From Chitinophaga sp. (GTDB lineage Bacteria; Bacteroidota; Bacteroidia; Chitinophagales; Chitinophagaceae): a DNA stretch of 64,000 nucleotides. Positions 36,672-45,831 of this stretch are shown here, piece by piece. Every line of letters starts with the position of its first letter. Positions within the stretch are counted from its first letter, which is position 1. The DNA is taken from the NCBI RefSeq assembly GCF_019236475.1, contig NZ_JAFAIX010000001.1, forward strand, positions 30,251-94,250, in the 5' to 3' direction. The position numbers were made by a program, and so were the translations under genes. The notes under the pieces were generated by a model. It made no database searches. It saw only the letters and a program-made list of their open reading frames with translations, and was not told where the DNA came from.

Positions 36672-37490
36672 TCAGGCTTTTTCAAAATCCTCCACTGCTT
36701 TTTTAACGCTGCCAGCCTTCAGCAGCATGCGCTGTGCTTCTTCATAATCCGTCAGGGAGAGTTGTTGCATCAGCATTTTCACGCCACGGTCTACCAGTTT
36801 CTCGTTGCTGAGCTGCATATTGACCATTTTATTATCTTCCACTCTTCCCAGTTGAATCATAACAGCAGAAGAGATCATATTCAGGACCAGTTTCTGGGCG
36901 GTACCGCTTTTCATACGGGTGCTACCAGTGATAAATTCAGGGCCCACCACTACTTCTACGGGGAAATCTGCGGAGGCAGAGATAGGAGATTCCGGATTGC
37001 AACTGATACTACCGGTGGTGATACCATTGCTACGGCATTTATCCAAAGCGCCAATTACATAAGGAGTAGTTCCGCTGGCAGCAATGCCTATTACTACATC
37101 TTTTTCGTTAACGCCGAACTCCTGGAGGTCCTTCCAGCCTTGTTCCCTGTTATCTTCTGCAAATTCCACCGCTTTGCGAATGGCCGCGTCTCCCCCTGCA
37201 ATAATACCGATTACAAGGCCATGTGGCACACCAAAGGTAGGCGGACATTCAGAGGCATCAACAATACCGAGGCGTCCACTGGTACCGGCGCCCATATAGA
37301 ACAATCGGCCACCAGCCAACATTTTATCTGCAATTACTGCGACCAGCTTCTCTATCTGAGGAATGGCCTTTGCCACTGCCAGGGGAACTGTCTGATCCTC
37401 TTTGTTAATGTTTGTCAGCAATTCCTGTATGCTCATTTTTTCCAGGTGGTGGTAGTGAGATTCCTGTTCAGTAACTTTTGTGAATGCCAT
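36672..37490 (-). CDS. murQ: N-acetylmuramic acid 6-phosphate etherase
   Basis: Cleaves the lactyl ether of MurNAc-6-phosphate to give GlcNAc-6-phosphate, a step of peptidoglycan recycling. 272 residues with a SIS fold: GGRLFYMGAGTSGRLGIVDASECPPTFG holds the catalytic Glu and sugar-phosphate loop, GIAASGTTPYV a second loop, and TRMKSGTAQKLVLNMISSA the C-terminal MurQ signature. Starts 25 bases after the kinase gene on the same strand. Confidence 0.96.
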   Translation of the reverse strand: MAFTKVTEQESHYHHLEKMSIQELLTNINKEDQTVPLAVAKAIPQIEKLVAVIADKMLAGGRLFYMGAGTSGRLGIVDASECPPTFGVPHGLVIGIIAGGDAAIRKAVEFAEDNREQGWKDLQEFGVNEKDVVIGIAASGTTPYVIGALDKCRSNGITTGSISCNPESPISASADFPVEVVVGPEFITGSTRMKSGTAQKLVLNMISSAVMIQLGRVEDNKMVNMQLSNEKLVDRGVKMLMQQLSLTDYEEAQRMLLKAGSVKKAVEDFEKA

Positions 37491-37515
37491 ATTATATATG
37501 TGATTTGAGATATTA

Positions 37516-38367
37516 TTATGAATGATGATATTCGATCAGGCCTTCCATAGGGGTACGTAAGATACGGCCCATCGGGAGTTCATAGAGATCGCACAGCTCC
37601 TTGATGATATCGCGGAAATTCCAGGCTACGCCGCCTACAAAGTGCAGGGAGGTAGTCCAGCTTTCGCGGTATTTATAAATATGATTGAAGAAGAAGTCAT
37701 TCAGTCCGTCTTCCAGGATATTTTCTATCATATAATGCTGACGGTTCTCAGACAGGAATGACGCAAAGCTTGCCAGGTAACGATTGGCCAAAGGTTTCCG
37801 GTAGACATTCTCCAGGATTTCATCCTTGTTGGTATTATATTTCTGGTCAAATCGGGCTAGCAGTTCCTCATCGAAGGTATTATACAGGTAATATTGCAAT
37901 ACCTTTCTCCCAAGATAAGCACCACTTCCTTCATCTCCAAGTACATATCCCAAGCCCGGATTGTTTTTAATAATAACATCTCCGTCGTAATAACAGCTAT
38001 TGGAACCCGTACCTAGGATACTGGCGATACCTGGTCCGCGACCACATAAGGCCCTGGCAGCGCCCATCAGATCGTGGTCTACTTCAATATAGCTCTCTGG
38101 CCATACTGCTTTTAATGCCGTGGTTACAGCGCTTACATTCTTAGGTTGGGAAAGTCCGGTGCCATAAAAATAGATATCATCTATCTGTATACCCGCTGGC
38201 AATTGTGGCAATAATTCCTGCCGAAAAATGTCAATTATTTGTTCTACCGTCTGAAAGTAAGGACTTATACCCTGGGTTTTGTATGGTCCCGGGGCTGCTG
38301 CCCCAAGCAGGCCCCATTCGGCCTTGGTAGATCCGCTATCTGCTATCAGCTTTATTTTTCCAGGCAT
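37516..38367 (-). CDS. BadF/BadG-type sugar kinase, probably MurNAc or GlcNAc kinase
   Basis: 283-residue ASKHA-fold kinase. Phosphate 1 motif LIADSGSTKAEWGL, phosphate 2 GIASILGTGSNSCYYDG, and the adenosine-site motif LHFVGGVAW. GYVLGDEGSGAYLGRKVLQYYL is typical of N-acetylhexosamine kinases. Lying immediately before murQ, it is best read as the analogue of MurK of Tannerella forsythia, which phosphorylates MurNAc for MurQ; GlcNAc kinase is the alternative. First gene of a kinase-murQ-hypothetical unit. No transporter is adjacent. Confidence 0.85.
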   Translation of the reverse strand: MPGKIKLIADSGSTKAEWGLLGAAAPGPYKTQGISPYFQTVEQIIDIFRQELLPQLPAGIQIDDIYFYGTGLSQPKNVSAVTTALKAVWPESYIEVDHDLMGAARALCGRGPGIASILGTGSNSCYYDGDVIIKNNPGLGYVLGDEGSGAYLGRKVLQYYLYNTFDEELLARFDQKYNTNKDEILENVYRKPLANRYLASFASFLSENRQHYMIENILEDGLNDFFFNHIYKYRESWTTSLHFVGGVAWNFRDIIKELCDLYELPMGRILRTPMEGLIEYHHS

Positions 38368-38420
38368 GTCCGTTTATTTATCAATTTTAAGATTCGTAAA
38401 GGTTTGCACCCGATTATTGC

Positions 38421-38428
38421 TATTTTTG
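38421..38428 (+). promoter_or_regulatory. -7 promoter element TATTTTTG for the S41 peptidase
   Basis: TAnnTTTG, 97 bases before the ATG at 38526; TTTG at 38403-38406 is present but at shorter than usual spacing. Confidence 0.35.
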
Positions 38429-38525
38429 TCACAATTTAAACAAAAGCGTTCCATAAAAGCAAATAGGGATCTTGAAGTTTAGGTTGCAAGACTGGTCATA
38501 AAATTCGCGGGATAATCATCAAATT

Positions 38526-40130
38526 ATGTCTAACAGGAAGCTGAATGTTTTTTTACCTCTATTAATGGCCGTGGTGCTGGCACTGGGAATGTTCCTTGGC
38601 CATAAAATGCCCGGCTCCAATACAGGCGGTACCACTGTATTTTTTACTAAACCCGATAAAGGCCCCGTGCAAGAAGTGCTGGACCTGATCAAACAAAAAT
38701 ATGTCGATACCCTCAATACAGAAACCCTCCAGCAGGAGGCCATAGAAGGCATCCTAGCCCACCTGGACCCCCATTCTGTATATATTCCACCTTCTCAGCT
38801 CCAAGCGGTAAATGAAGACCTGGAAGGTAATTTCGAAGGTATAGGCGTGGAATTCAACATCACCTCCGATACCGTAAATGTGGTATCCGTGATCAGTGGC
38901 GGTCCTTCAGAAGCTGCTGGCCTTCAAACCGGCGATAAGATCCTGAAAGTCAATGATTCCCTTGTTGCAGGTAATGGCATTACTTCGGATAAAATCCGTA
39001 AACTGCTCCGTGGCCCTGCTGGCTCTATCGTGGCTACCACCCTGCTCCGCAACAATAAACAGATCGTTGCCCAAATCAAACGTGGACTTATTCCGCTCTA
39101 TAGCATCGATGCTAGCTACATGATCGCTCCAGGAGTGGGTTATATCAAAATCAGTAAATTCTCTGCCAAAACATACGACGAGTTCCTGGAAGCAATGCGC
39201 AAGCTGACCAAAGCCGGTATGAAGAAGCTCATGATCGATGTCAGACAAAACCCTGGCGGATTCATGGACGCAGCTACCCGCATTGCGGATGAACTACTGG
39301 GCGACGGAAAACTGATTGTTTATACCAAAGGAAAAGACTTCCCACGGACCGACTTCAAAACCAAACGTCCGGGTATGTTCGAAAAAGGTGCACTGACCAT
39401 CCTCACAGACGAAGGTTCTGCTTCCGCCAGTGAAATCCTCGCAGGCGCCATCCAAGACTGGGATCGGGGTACTATCATTGGTAGACGTACTTTCGGTAAA
39501 GGACTTGTACAAGAACAATATGACCTGGACAACGGCGGCGCACTGCGTCTGACGGTTGCCCGCTACTATATTCCTTCCGGCCGTAGCATCCAGAAACCAT
39601 ACACCGATGGCCGTGATGCTTACGACGAAGATATCTCCAACCGCTTCACGCACGGGGAATTTGTCAACAAAGACAGTATCCATATCACAGATACCGTTCC
39701 TTACCAAACAGCTTCCGGCCGTAGAGTGTACGGTGGCGGCGGTATTACACCGGACATCTTTATTCCATTCGATACCACCCGCTTCTCTACTACCCTGATG
39801 GCGATTTATACCCGTAATAGCTTCAGTAATTTCGCTTACCATTACTATACTGCCCACAAAGATGAATTTGCCCAGTATAAGGATGCAGAAGATTTCACCC
39901 ATAAATTCCAGACTACTCCGGCTATCTACGATCAGTTCAGAGAGTATGCTAAGAAAGACAGCGTGCCTGGAATGGATAGGGTGAGCGCCAAAGATGAAGT
40001 GGAGATCAAATCTCGGATTAAAGCGCTACTGGCGAGACAATTGTATAGAAGTCAAGGGTTCTATGAGGCGATTAATGCTACGGATCCTGTAGTGAAGAAA
40101 GCACTGGAAGTGCTGGAGAAAGAGAATTAA
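38526..40130 (+). CDS. C-terminal processing peptidase, S41 family (CtpA-like)
   Basis: Periplasmic serine protease of 534 residues. An N-terminal hydrophobic stretch (residues 8-24, VFLPLLMAVVLALGMF) acts as signal or anchor. A PDZ domain covers about 85-170 (GIGVEFNI, GPSEAAGLQTGDKILKVND), followed by the S41 catalytic domain with Ser300 in GSASASEI and Lys325 in FGKGLVQ, the family Ser-Lys dyad at the usual 25-residue distance. The C-terminal ~130 residues are a helical extension common in Bacteroidota CtpA. Converges with a second S41 protease (Prc). Its last codons (K-E-N-stop) are duplicated downstream. Confidence 0.94.
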   Translation: MSNRKLNVFLPLLMAVVLALGMFLGHKMPGSNTGGTTVFFTKPDKGPVQEVLDLIKQKYVDTLNTETLQQEAIEGILAHLDPHSVYIPPSQLQAVNEDLEGNFEGIGVEFNITSDTVNVVSVISGGPSEAAGLQTGDKILKVNDSLVAGNGITSDKIRKLLRGPAGSIVATTLLRNNKQIVAQIKRGLIPLYSIDASYMIAPGVGYIKISKFSAKTYDEFLEAMRKLTKAGMKKLMIDVRQNPGGFMDAATRIADELLGDGKLIVYTKGKDFPRTDFKTKRPGMFEKGALTILTDEGSASASEILAGAIQDWDRGTIIGRRTFGKGLVQEQYDLDNGGALRLTVARYYIPSGRSIQKPYTDGRDAYDEDISNRFTHGEFVNKDSIHITDTVPYQTASGRRVYGGGGITPDIFIPFDTTRFSTTLMAIYTRNSFSNFAYHYYTAHKDEFAQYKDAEDFTHKFQTTPAIYDQFREYAKKDSVPGMDRVSAKDEVEIKSRIKALLARQLYRSQGFYEAINATDPVVKKALEVLEKEN

Positions 40131-40147
40131 TTACATTTTGTTTGTAT

Positions 40148-40187
40148 AAAAAGGGAAACGACCGGCAAGCCGGTCGTTTCCCTTTTT
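40148..40187. terminator. Terminator, copy 1, after the S41 peptidase
   Basis: 18-19 bp arms with flanking A5 and T6; strong and bidirectional. Confidence 0.85.
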
Positions 40188-40316
40188 TATGTTGTTCCGC
40201 GCCTGACGGCGCGGGGGCCTACGGCGTTATTGTGTTTTGTTCTGTTGAGATTTTAGGGAGACACGTGCCTGGTGTGCGGCGGCCTGCAAAGAAAATTAAT
40301 GATATTTTGTTTGTAT

Positions 40317-40356
40317 AAAAAGAGAAACGACCGGCAAGCCGGTCGTTTCTCTTTTT
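40317..40356. terminator. Terminator, copy 2
   Basis: Same core as copy 1, arms ending in A4-5/T5; 61 bases from the stop of the convergent prc gene. Confidence 0.8.
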
Positions 40357-40420
40357 ATGTTGTTCCGCGCTGGACGGCGTTATTATGCTTTATTCTTTTG
40401 ATTAAATATAATCAGAGAAT

Positions 40421-42538
40421 TTATTGCGGTTTACGCTGCATTTTAGGCAGACTTTGAACGATAAGGTCATTCATGACATTCACTGCTTCATCCAGGTAAA
40501 TATCCTTGGTTCTAGCTTTTAACCAGTCTTTATTACGAGCCACCTTGGAGGAGTCGCTACCGATTTTATCTAGATCCACTTTCATACTGGTGATGTTCAG
40601 TTCTTTCACCTTATCATTAATGCTGTCATATTTCTTCAGTGCAGCAGTGTTTACTTTCTGTTCAGATTTGTAAGTATTCAGGTTCAGGGAATAGCTGTCC
40701 TGTTTCTCGAGCCTTTTCAGGGTAGCGAGGTTTTCATTCAGCAGTTTGAATGCAGGGCTTGCAGCCATTCTCTTTTCACTGTTTTTAGCCAGTGGCTCTA
40801 CATTTACTGGATTAGACCAGTAATTGAAATTAGACTTAGGAATTTCATCCCATGCCAGTGCATCACTGTCTTTGCGTTCAGATACTTCATAATAAGGATC
40901 TGGCAATACGATGTCTGACGCTACCCCTTTCAACTGAGTAGATCCGCCATTAGCGCGATAGAACTTCTGTTGGGTAAGTTTCAGCGCACCTAGGCTCTGA
41001 CCATCTTTAGCAGAGTAGAAATCGTCCAGTGAGAAGAGGCGTTGAACAGTACCTTTACCGAAGGTTTGTTTACTACCAATGATCACCGCACGTTTGTAAT
41101 CCTGCATAGCAGCCGCCAGGATCTCAGAAGCAGAAGCACTGTATTCATTTACCATAATAGCCAGTGGGCCATCATACTGTACATTTTTATCGCGATCGCG
41201 CAACACGACTGCATCGCCTCCGCGGGAACGTACCTGTACAATTGGTCCTTCTGGTACAAACAGACCTGCCATTTGTACTACTTCAGGCAGCGAACCACCA
41301 CCATTGAAACGCAGGTCAAGGATAATACCTTCTACCTTTTCTGCTTTCAGTTTGGCTACTTCTTTTGCTACATCATCTGCACAACGGGCGCCGTTACGGT
41401 CGTTGAAGTCGGAGTAGAACTCTGGCAGGTAGATATAACCAATTTTATGGGTACCGTTGATAACAGCAGATTTCGCAAAGGTTTCTTCCTGGATAATCTC
41501 ATCACGTACGATAGTGATTACTTTCACAGTACCGTCCACACTTTTCACGGTGAGTTTTACAACAGTTCCTTTAGTACCACGGATCAGTTTTACCGCATCT
41601 TCCACAGGGTAACCTGTGATATCTACGGCCTCTTTATCTCCCTGGGCAACTTTCATAATCACATCATTCACTTTCAGGTGTCCTTCTTTCCAGCTAGGGC
41701 TACCAGTGATGATACTGAGCACTTTTATCTTATTGTCTTCCTCTTTGAGGCCAGCGCCAATACCAAAGAATTTACCAGCCATTTGTTCCTCAAACTGACG
41801 TTTTTCATCAGGAGGGAAATAATCGGTATGCGGATCCATGGTAGAAGTGATCGCATTCACGTAGAGGCTGAAACGATCATTATCGTCCTGATGATTTTTC
41901 AGTCTTTCGAAATAACGATCATACACTTGTTTCACCTTCGCGCGTGCTTCGGCTTCCAGTTGTTGATCGGTTTTGTTCTTTACACTGTCTTCTTTCGATT
42001 TTTCACGCATTTCCTGGAGATCTGTTAATTTCTCCATGGTGCGATATTTCAGGACTTTGCGCCAAGCTTCGTAGCGGGCATTTTCGTCTGCTGGGTAATC
42101 GATTTTGTCTACGTCCAGCACTACGTTTTCATCCTTGGTGAAATCGAAGGGTTGTGCGAGAATTTTGGGGTAGATAGCCGCTGCTTCCATCACGCGCTGT
42201 TTGATAACAGTGTTGACATTGCGGAAGGCATCCAATGGAGCACCCTGCAGCTCATCATCGATGTGAGTAGACAGTGGCATCAAGGTATTGATGTCAGATT
42301 TCAGGAAGAACTTCTTCTCAGCATCTAGACTACGCAGGTATTTATTAAAAGCTTCTTTGGAAAAGGCATCATCAATCGGCTTCGGTTGGTAGTGGCCCTC
42401 TTTAAGCATCTGGCCTACCAGGTTCATTATTACTTCATAACGACCTGGAGGATCGCCATAATGACCTAATTTGGTAAAGGCAAGCACGCCTGCGGAGAGG
42501 GTGAGCAACACTACCGGGATTATCACTTTCAGTCTCAT
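40421..42538 (-). CDS. prc: Tail-specific protease Prc (S41 family)
   Basis: 705-residue periplasmic protease similar to E. coli Prc/Tsp, which degrades misfolded or tagged periplasmic proteins and processes envelope proteins. Signal peptide at residues 1-20 (VIIPVVLLTLSAGVLA). An N-terminal helical domain (about 30-235) precedes PDZ (GIGAGLKEEDNKIKVLSI, SPSWKEGHLKVNDVI), and the S41 core has Ser in EYSASASEI and Lys in TFGKGTVQ. The C-terminal part (about 540-690) matches the Prc-specific helical extension. An adaptor such as NlpI is not adjacent. Own promoter at 42573-42602. Confidence 0.94.
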   Translation of the reverse strand: MRLKVIIPVVLLTLSAGVLAFTKLGHYGDPPGRYEVIMNLVGQMLKEGHYQPKPIDDAFSKEAFNKYLRSLDAEKKFFLKSDINTLMPLSTHIDDELQGAPLDAFRNVNTVIKQRVMEAAAIYPKILAQPFDFTKDENVVLDVDKIDYPADENARYEAWRKVLKYRTMEKLTDLQEMREKSKEDSVKNKTDQQLEAEARAKVKQVYDRYFERLKNHQDDNDRFSLYVNAITSTMDPHTDYFPPDEKRQFEEQMAGKFFGIGAGLKEEDNKIKVLSIITGSPSWKEGHLKVNDVIMKVAQGDKEAVDITGYPVEDAVKLIRGTKGTVVKLTVKSVDGTVKVITIVRDEIIQEETFAKSAVINGTHKIGYIYLPEFYSDFNDRNGARCADDVAKEVAKLKAEKVEGIILDLRFNGGGSLPEVVQMAGLFVPEGPIVQVRSRGGDAVVLRDRDKNVQYDGPLAIMVNEYSASASEILAAAMQDYKRAVIIGSKQTFGKGTVQRLFSLDDFYSAKDGQSLGALKLTQQKFYRANGGSTQLKGVASDIVLPDPYYEVSERKDSDALAWDEIPKSNFNYWSNPVNVEPLAKNSEKRMAASPAFKLLNENLATLKRLEKQDSYSLNLNTYKSEQKVNTAALKKYDSINDKVKELNITSMKVDLDKIGSDSSKVARNKDWLKARTKDIYLDEAVNVMNDLIVQSLPKMQRKPQ

Positions 42539-42572
42539 ATGTAACTCAGTTGAACAACAAAAATTGTCAAAT

Positions 42573-42602
42573 CAAATATAAAGTAATTTCATCCGTGACA
42601 AA
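42573..42602 (-). promoter_or_regulatory. Promoter of prc
   Basis: Minus strand TTTG (42599-42602), 18 bp, TATATTTG (42573-42580), 34 bases before the ATG. Confidence 0.6.
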
Positions 42603-42632
42603 GGGAATTATTTACCTTTTTAACAAAAATTT

Positions 42633-42653
42633 GGCCGGGCTGAAATGCCCGCC
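42633..42653 (-). terminator. Weak hairpin downstream of the sugar dehydrogenase
   Basis: CGGGC (42636-42640) and GCCCG (42647-42651), loop TGAAAT; on the minus strand followed by CCAAATTTTTG. Weak as a terminator. Confidence 0.25.
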
Positions 42654-42719
42654 CTCCTTACTTCGGATAACGAAAAAGGAATAGGTAATGTTTGCTTAGA
42701 AACATGACTTTGTTTTGCA

Positions 42720-43940
42720 TTAATTCTTCACCACTTTGTAAATAGCTCCTTTAAAGCCATTTTTGGTAGAAGAGCTGGTCAGCATGTATAATTCTCCTTT
42801 TTCATCTTCGCCCCAGCTAAGGATTTGGAGACTTTCTTCCGGAGGATTGGCAAACTTCAGATCTGCGCGTGTCCACTGGGAGCCGTTCGGGATAAGTACA
42901 AATGCTTTTCCATTGTAATCGCCAAAAACGTAAAGTCCTTTCAATGAAGGTATGGCATTGCCTCTGTATACATAACCACCTGTAATACTGATACCCAGAT
43001 CGTGATTGTATTCATGGATGGGCGGGATCAATTTCAGTTTATTGGTGCCTGGAGGTACGTTAAAATCATGGAATCCTTCCATGATCCGCCAGCCGTAGTT
43101 ACCACCCTTTCTGATGATATCTACTTCTTCATACAAGTTCTGTCCTACGTCCCCTGCGAAAAGTCTGCCAGTTCCGCGGTCAAAAGAAAACCGCCATGGG
43201 TTACGGAGGCCATAGGCCCAGATCTCCGGCTTAGCGCCGGGCGTTTTCACAAAAGGATTATCAGCAGGTACTTTATACGGACTACCGTTCACATCTATAC
43301 GAAGAATTTTTCCCAGCAGGGTACCGAGATCCTGGGCGTTTCCAATAGTGCCGTGTTTATCTCCGCCACCACCGCCATCTCCGAGACCTACGTACAGATA
43401 GCCATCAGGACCGAAGGCCAACTGGCCGCCATTATGATTGGATTCTGGATGATCCAGTTCGAATAATACTCGCTCAGATTTGGGATCAACGGCATTTGGG
43501 TTACTGGCCGATACCGTAAATTCCACCAGTCTGGCCTTGTGGTTCAAGCCTTTCACCGGATTGGGAACTGGGGCACTATAGTACACATACAATTTATGAT
43601 TTTTCTTAAACTGGGGATGGAAGGCCATACCCAATAAGCCACGCTCATCATAGGCAGGGTTGATCTTCACCATTTCTGCACTCACATCTGCAAATGGCTG
43701 TGGGAGCAGCTTTCCGTTCTGCACCACCCATACTTTACCTTCCTTCTGACAGAAGAATAATCTGCCACTGCCATCATGAGGCACTGCCATATTTACCGGG
43801 GAGATGAATTGGTCTGTTACCAGTTCCAGTTTAACGGTTCTGGCAGGCGGTTCCGCCGGATTTGTGGGTTCTCCAGCCCTAGCAGTAAAGGTATTCAATG
43901 CCGACAGTAATATAAGTCCGATAAAACGGTGTCTTTTCAT
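42720..43940 (-). CDS. PQQ-dependent sugar dehydrogenase family protein (soluble, Asd/GDH-B type)
   Basis: 406-residue secreted beta-propeller of the soluble aldose sugar dehydrogenase family (YliI-like). Signal peptide MKRHRFIGLILLSALNTFTARA. Family motifs: HNGGQLAFGPDGYLYVGLGDGG, LLGKILRIDVNG, YGLRNPWRFSFD, DVGQNLYEEV and GNYGWRIMEG. The catalytic His of the family is in the SNHNGGQ stretch. Enzymes need PQQ from outside if no pqq genes exist; none are here. ATG 43940 opens the signal peptide, so the 24-codon upstream extension is rejected. Sugar oxidised is unknown. Confidence 0.9.
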   Translation of the reverse strand: MKRHRFIGLILLSALNTFTARAGEPTNPAEPPARTVKLELVTDQFISPVNMAVPHDGSGRLFFCQKEGKVWVVQNGKLLPQPFADVSAEMVKINPAYDERGLLGMAFHPQFKKNHKLYVYYSAPVPNPVKGLNHKARLVEFTVSASNPNAVDPKSERVLFELDHPESNHNGGQLAFGPDGYLYVGLGDGGGGGDKHGTIGNAQDLGTLLGKILRIDVNGSPYKVPADNPFVKTPGAKPEIWAYGLRNPWRFSFDRGTGRLFAGDVGQNLYEEVDIIRKGGNYGWRIMEGFHDFNVPPGTNKLKLIPPIHEYNHDLGISITGGYVYRGNAIPSLKGLYVFGDYNGKAFVLIPNGSQWTRADLKFANPPEESLQILSWGEDEKGELYMLTSSSTKNGFKGAIYKVVKN

Positions 43941-44071
43941 AGAATGCAGAATTTTAGCAGGATAAAAATAATCAATGGGAGGAATAATCCGTATAGATTT
44001 GATGGATGGCATTTATCATTTATTGGGATTATTTTAGCGACCTGTTTAACTTCGCATAAAATTTCAACAGC

Positions 44072-45325
44072 TTGGACTCGACGGCATCTCCCAGAACGGA
44101 CGCATACGCTTCACTACGTTACCCGGAATTCAAATTTTACCTTGTAATTCGCTTTGCGCTTGTATTTGCACTGGCAATGCAGTTTGCCATTATTGAATGG
44201 AAAGTAAATGAACTGGCCAGAGACCCGTTTGCACTAGGTTTGATAGGATTGTCCGAAGTAATTCCCGCCGTATTACTGGCCCCATTTGCTGGCCATATTG
44301 TGGATAAACGGGAAAAAAGGGGCCTCCTGCTGAAATGTGTCATTGCCTATATTATCATCTCCACCGGCCTGTTTTTACTCACTTGGGACCAGGTGGTGAA
44401 AGGCATTCCTACCCACTGGGTGTTGAACATGATTTATGCCTTGGTGTTCCTGGGTGGCATTGTAAGGGCATTTACCAGTCCTTCCACCTTTACCTTGATG
44501 TCGCTGGTTGTTCCTAAACAATTGTATGCCAATGCTTCTACTTGGAGTAGTTCTGCCTGGCAGATAGGCGCGGTGCTGGGACCCGCACTGGGCGGTTTTC
44601 TCATCTATTTATTTGGCGTGCATTGGTCGATGCTACTGGTAGTAGTTATTTTGCTGGCTCCATTATTCAGCCTGATACAGATAAAGCCAAAGCCAATATA
44701 CTACAAGGGTGGAGAGGGTTTTGTGGACAGTCTCACAAAGGGGATGAAGTTTGTTTGGAATACCAAAGTAGTCTTTGGCGCCATGGCCTTGGATATGTTT
44801 GCTGTACTCTTTGGAGGGGCTATTGCCATGTTGCCGGTATTTGCTACAGATGTGCTGCACACGGATTCCCTGGGATATGGCATCCTGCGTTCTACGCCAG
44901 CTATAGGCTCCCTGATTACGATGTTTATCCTGGCTCACAAGCCTTTGAATCATAAACCAGGCATCAAATTGCTGGGAGCAGTGTTTGCCTTTGGCCTGAC
45001 CATCATTGTATTTGGATTATCCACCAGCTTTATCTTATCTATGGCTGCTTTGCTGTTCAGTGGCGTGTTTGACGGGGTGAGTGTAATCATCCGACAAACA
45101 ATTCTGCAATTGAAAACGCCAGACGACATGCGGGGGCGGGTAGCCTCTGTAAGCTCTATGTTTGTGGGATCTTCCAATGAGCTGGGTGCTTTTGAAAGCG
45201 GATTTATGGCCCGTGCCATAGGATTGGTACCCTCTGTAGTGTTGGGAGGCTGTATTACATTGGGCGTGGTTGTCACCACCTATGTCATTTCACCAGCTAT
45301 GCGCAAGCTGGACTTGAAGCCCTGA
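44072..45325 (+). CDS. MFS transporter (EntS/MFS_3-like exporter)
   Basis: 417-residue inner-membrane protein with about 12 hydrophobic helices. Residues LVIRFALVFALAMQFAIIEWKVNELARDPFALGLIGL and the loop GHIVDKREKRGLLLK resemble the EntS-type family that exports siderophores or other small molecules. The C-terminal half contains PDDMRGRVASVSSMFVGSSNELGAFESG, a typical motif of this group. The only reasonable start is TTG at 44072, since no ATG lies before the first helix; AYASLRYPEF near residue 12 is a common family beginning. Substrate unknown. Converges with the cysteine-cluster gene only 6 bases away, without a terminator. Confidence 0.87.
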   Translation: MDSTASPRTDAYASLRYPEFKFYLVIRFALVFALAMQFAIIEWKVNELARDPFALGLIGLSEVIPAVLLAPFAGHIVDKREKRGLLLKCVIAYIIISTGLFLLTWDQVVKGIPTHWVLNMIYALVFLGGIVRAFTSPSTFTLMSLVVPKQLYANASTWSSSAWQIGAVLGPALGGFLIYLFGVHWSMLLVVVILLAPLFSLIQIKPKPIYYKGGEGFVDSLTKGMKFVWNTKVVFGAMALDMFAVLFGGAIAMLPVFATDVLHTDSLGYGILRSTPAIGSLITMFILAHKPLNHKPGIKLLGAVFAFGLTIIVFGLSTSFILSMAALLFSGVFDGVSVIIRQTILQLKTPDDMRGRVASVSSMFVGSSNELGAFESGFMARAIGLVPSVVLGGCITLGVVVTTYVISPAMRKLDLKP

Positions 45326-45331
45326 CAACTG

Positions 45332-45826
45332 TCAGAGCTTCATTTCGTCTTTTAATCTTTCCAAGACGTAGTATACTGCCGGGCAGATCGTGCTGTTATT
45401 GTACGTGATATTCGGGCGTTTATAAAAATCATGGCTGTCGGTATACGGGTAGTTATGGCAATCGCCGGGTCTTACATCGTAGATACCGCAATAGTTATCT
45501 GCACCTAAGAATGGGCATGGGCTTGACTTTACCACATAATCCTCGTCTTTATCGATACGCAAATAGGTATCGATGAAGGTGGCTTCCTTCATTCCCAGGT
45601 GTTTGGAAATGCGTTTAATATCAGGTGCTTTGAAGCGGGGGCTGATAGATTTGCAGCATCCGGCGCATTCCAGGCAGTCTATTTTGCTGAATGCTTCCTC
45701 ATGCAGCTCCGGGAGGAGCTTCTCCACTCCTTTTCCGCGCCGTGTTTGTAGTTTCTGGAGGAACTGTTTGTTGGCTTTCTGTTTATCTTTCGCTTTCTGT
45801 TCCCAGTTTTCAAGTAAGTTGCTCAT
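45332..45826 (-). CDS. YkgJ-family cysteine cluster protein (Fe-S or zinc binding)
   Basis: 164 residues. The signature cysteines are CLECAGCC (CxxCxxCC) and, after about 60 residues, CPFLGADNYCGIYDVRPGDC, the pattern of the YkgJ/UPF0153 group thought to bind an Fe-S cluster or zinc. The N-terminal ~40 residues are a basic helix. Start at ATG 45826: a perfect TATCTTTG sits only 5 bases upstream, so the longer frame (45844) is impossible and the mRNA would be nearly leaderless. Cellular role unknown. Confidence 0.85.
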   Translation of the reverse strand: MSNLLENWEQKAKDKQKANKQFLQKLQTRRGKGVEKLLPELHEEAFSKIDCLECAGCCKSISPRFKAPDIKRISKHLGMKEATFIDTYLRIDKDEDYVVKSSPCPFLGADNYCGIYDVRPGDCHNYPYTDSHDFYKRPNITYNNSTICPAVYYVLERLKDEMKL

Positions 45827-45831
45827 CAGCG

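Larger units (their letters stand above)
40119..40380. repeat. 169 bp imperfect direct duplication containing two terminators
   Basis: Copy 1 starts at 40119 with the last codons of the S41 gene (AAA GAG AAT TAA); copy 2 starts at 40288 with AAA GAA AAT TAA, offset 169. Both continue ATTTTGTTTGTATAAAAAG, then an identical hairpin core AAACGACCGGCAAGCCGGTCGTTT, then TATGTTGTTCCGCGC and GACGGCG. Hairpin arms: 40148-40166 with 40169-40187, and 40317-40335 with 40338-40356. Compensated base changes (GGG/CCC against GAG/CTC) keep both stems perfect. The part between the copies is GC-rich and non-coding. Confidence 0.85.

Noticed and set aside
41042..42028. 328-codon frame antisense to prc
   Set aside because: Shadow of a complete, motif-bearing S41 protease; Phe/Ile/Tyr-rich translation without domains.
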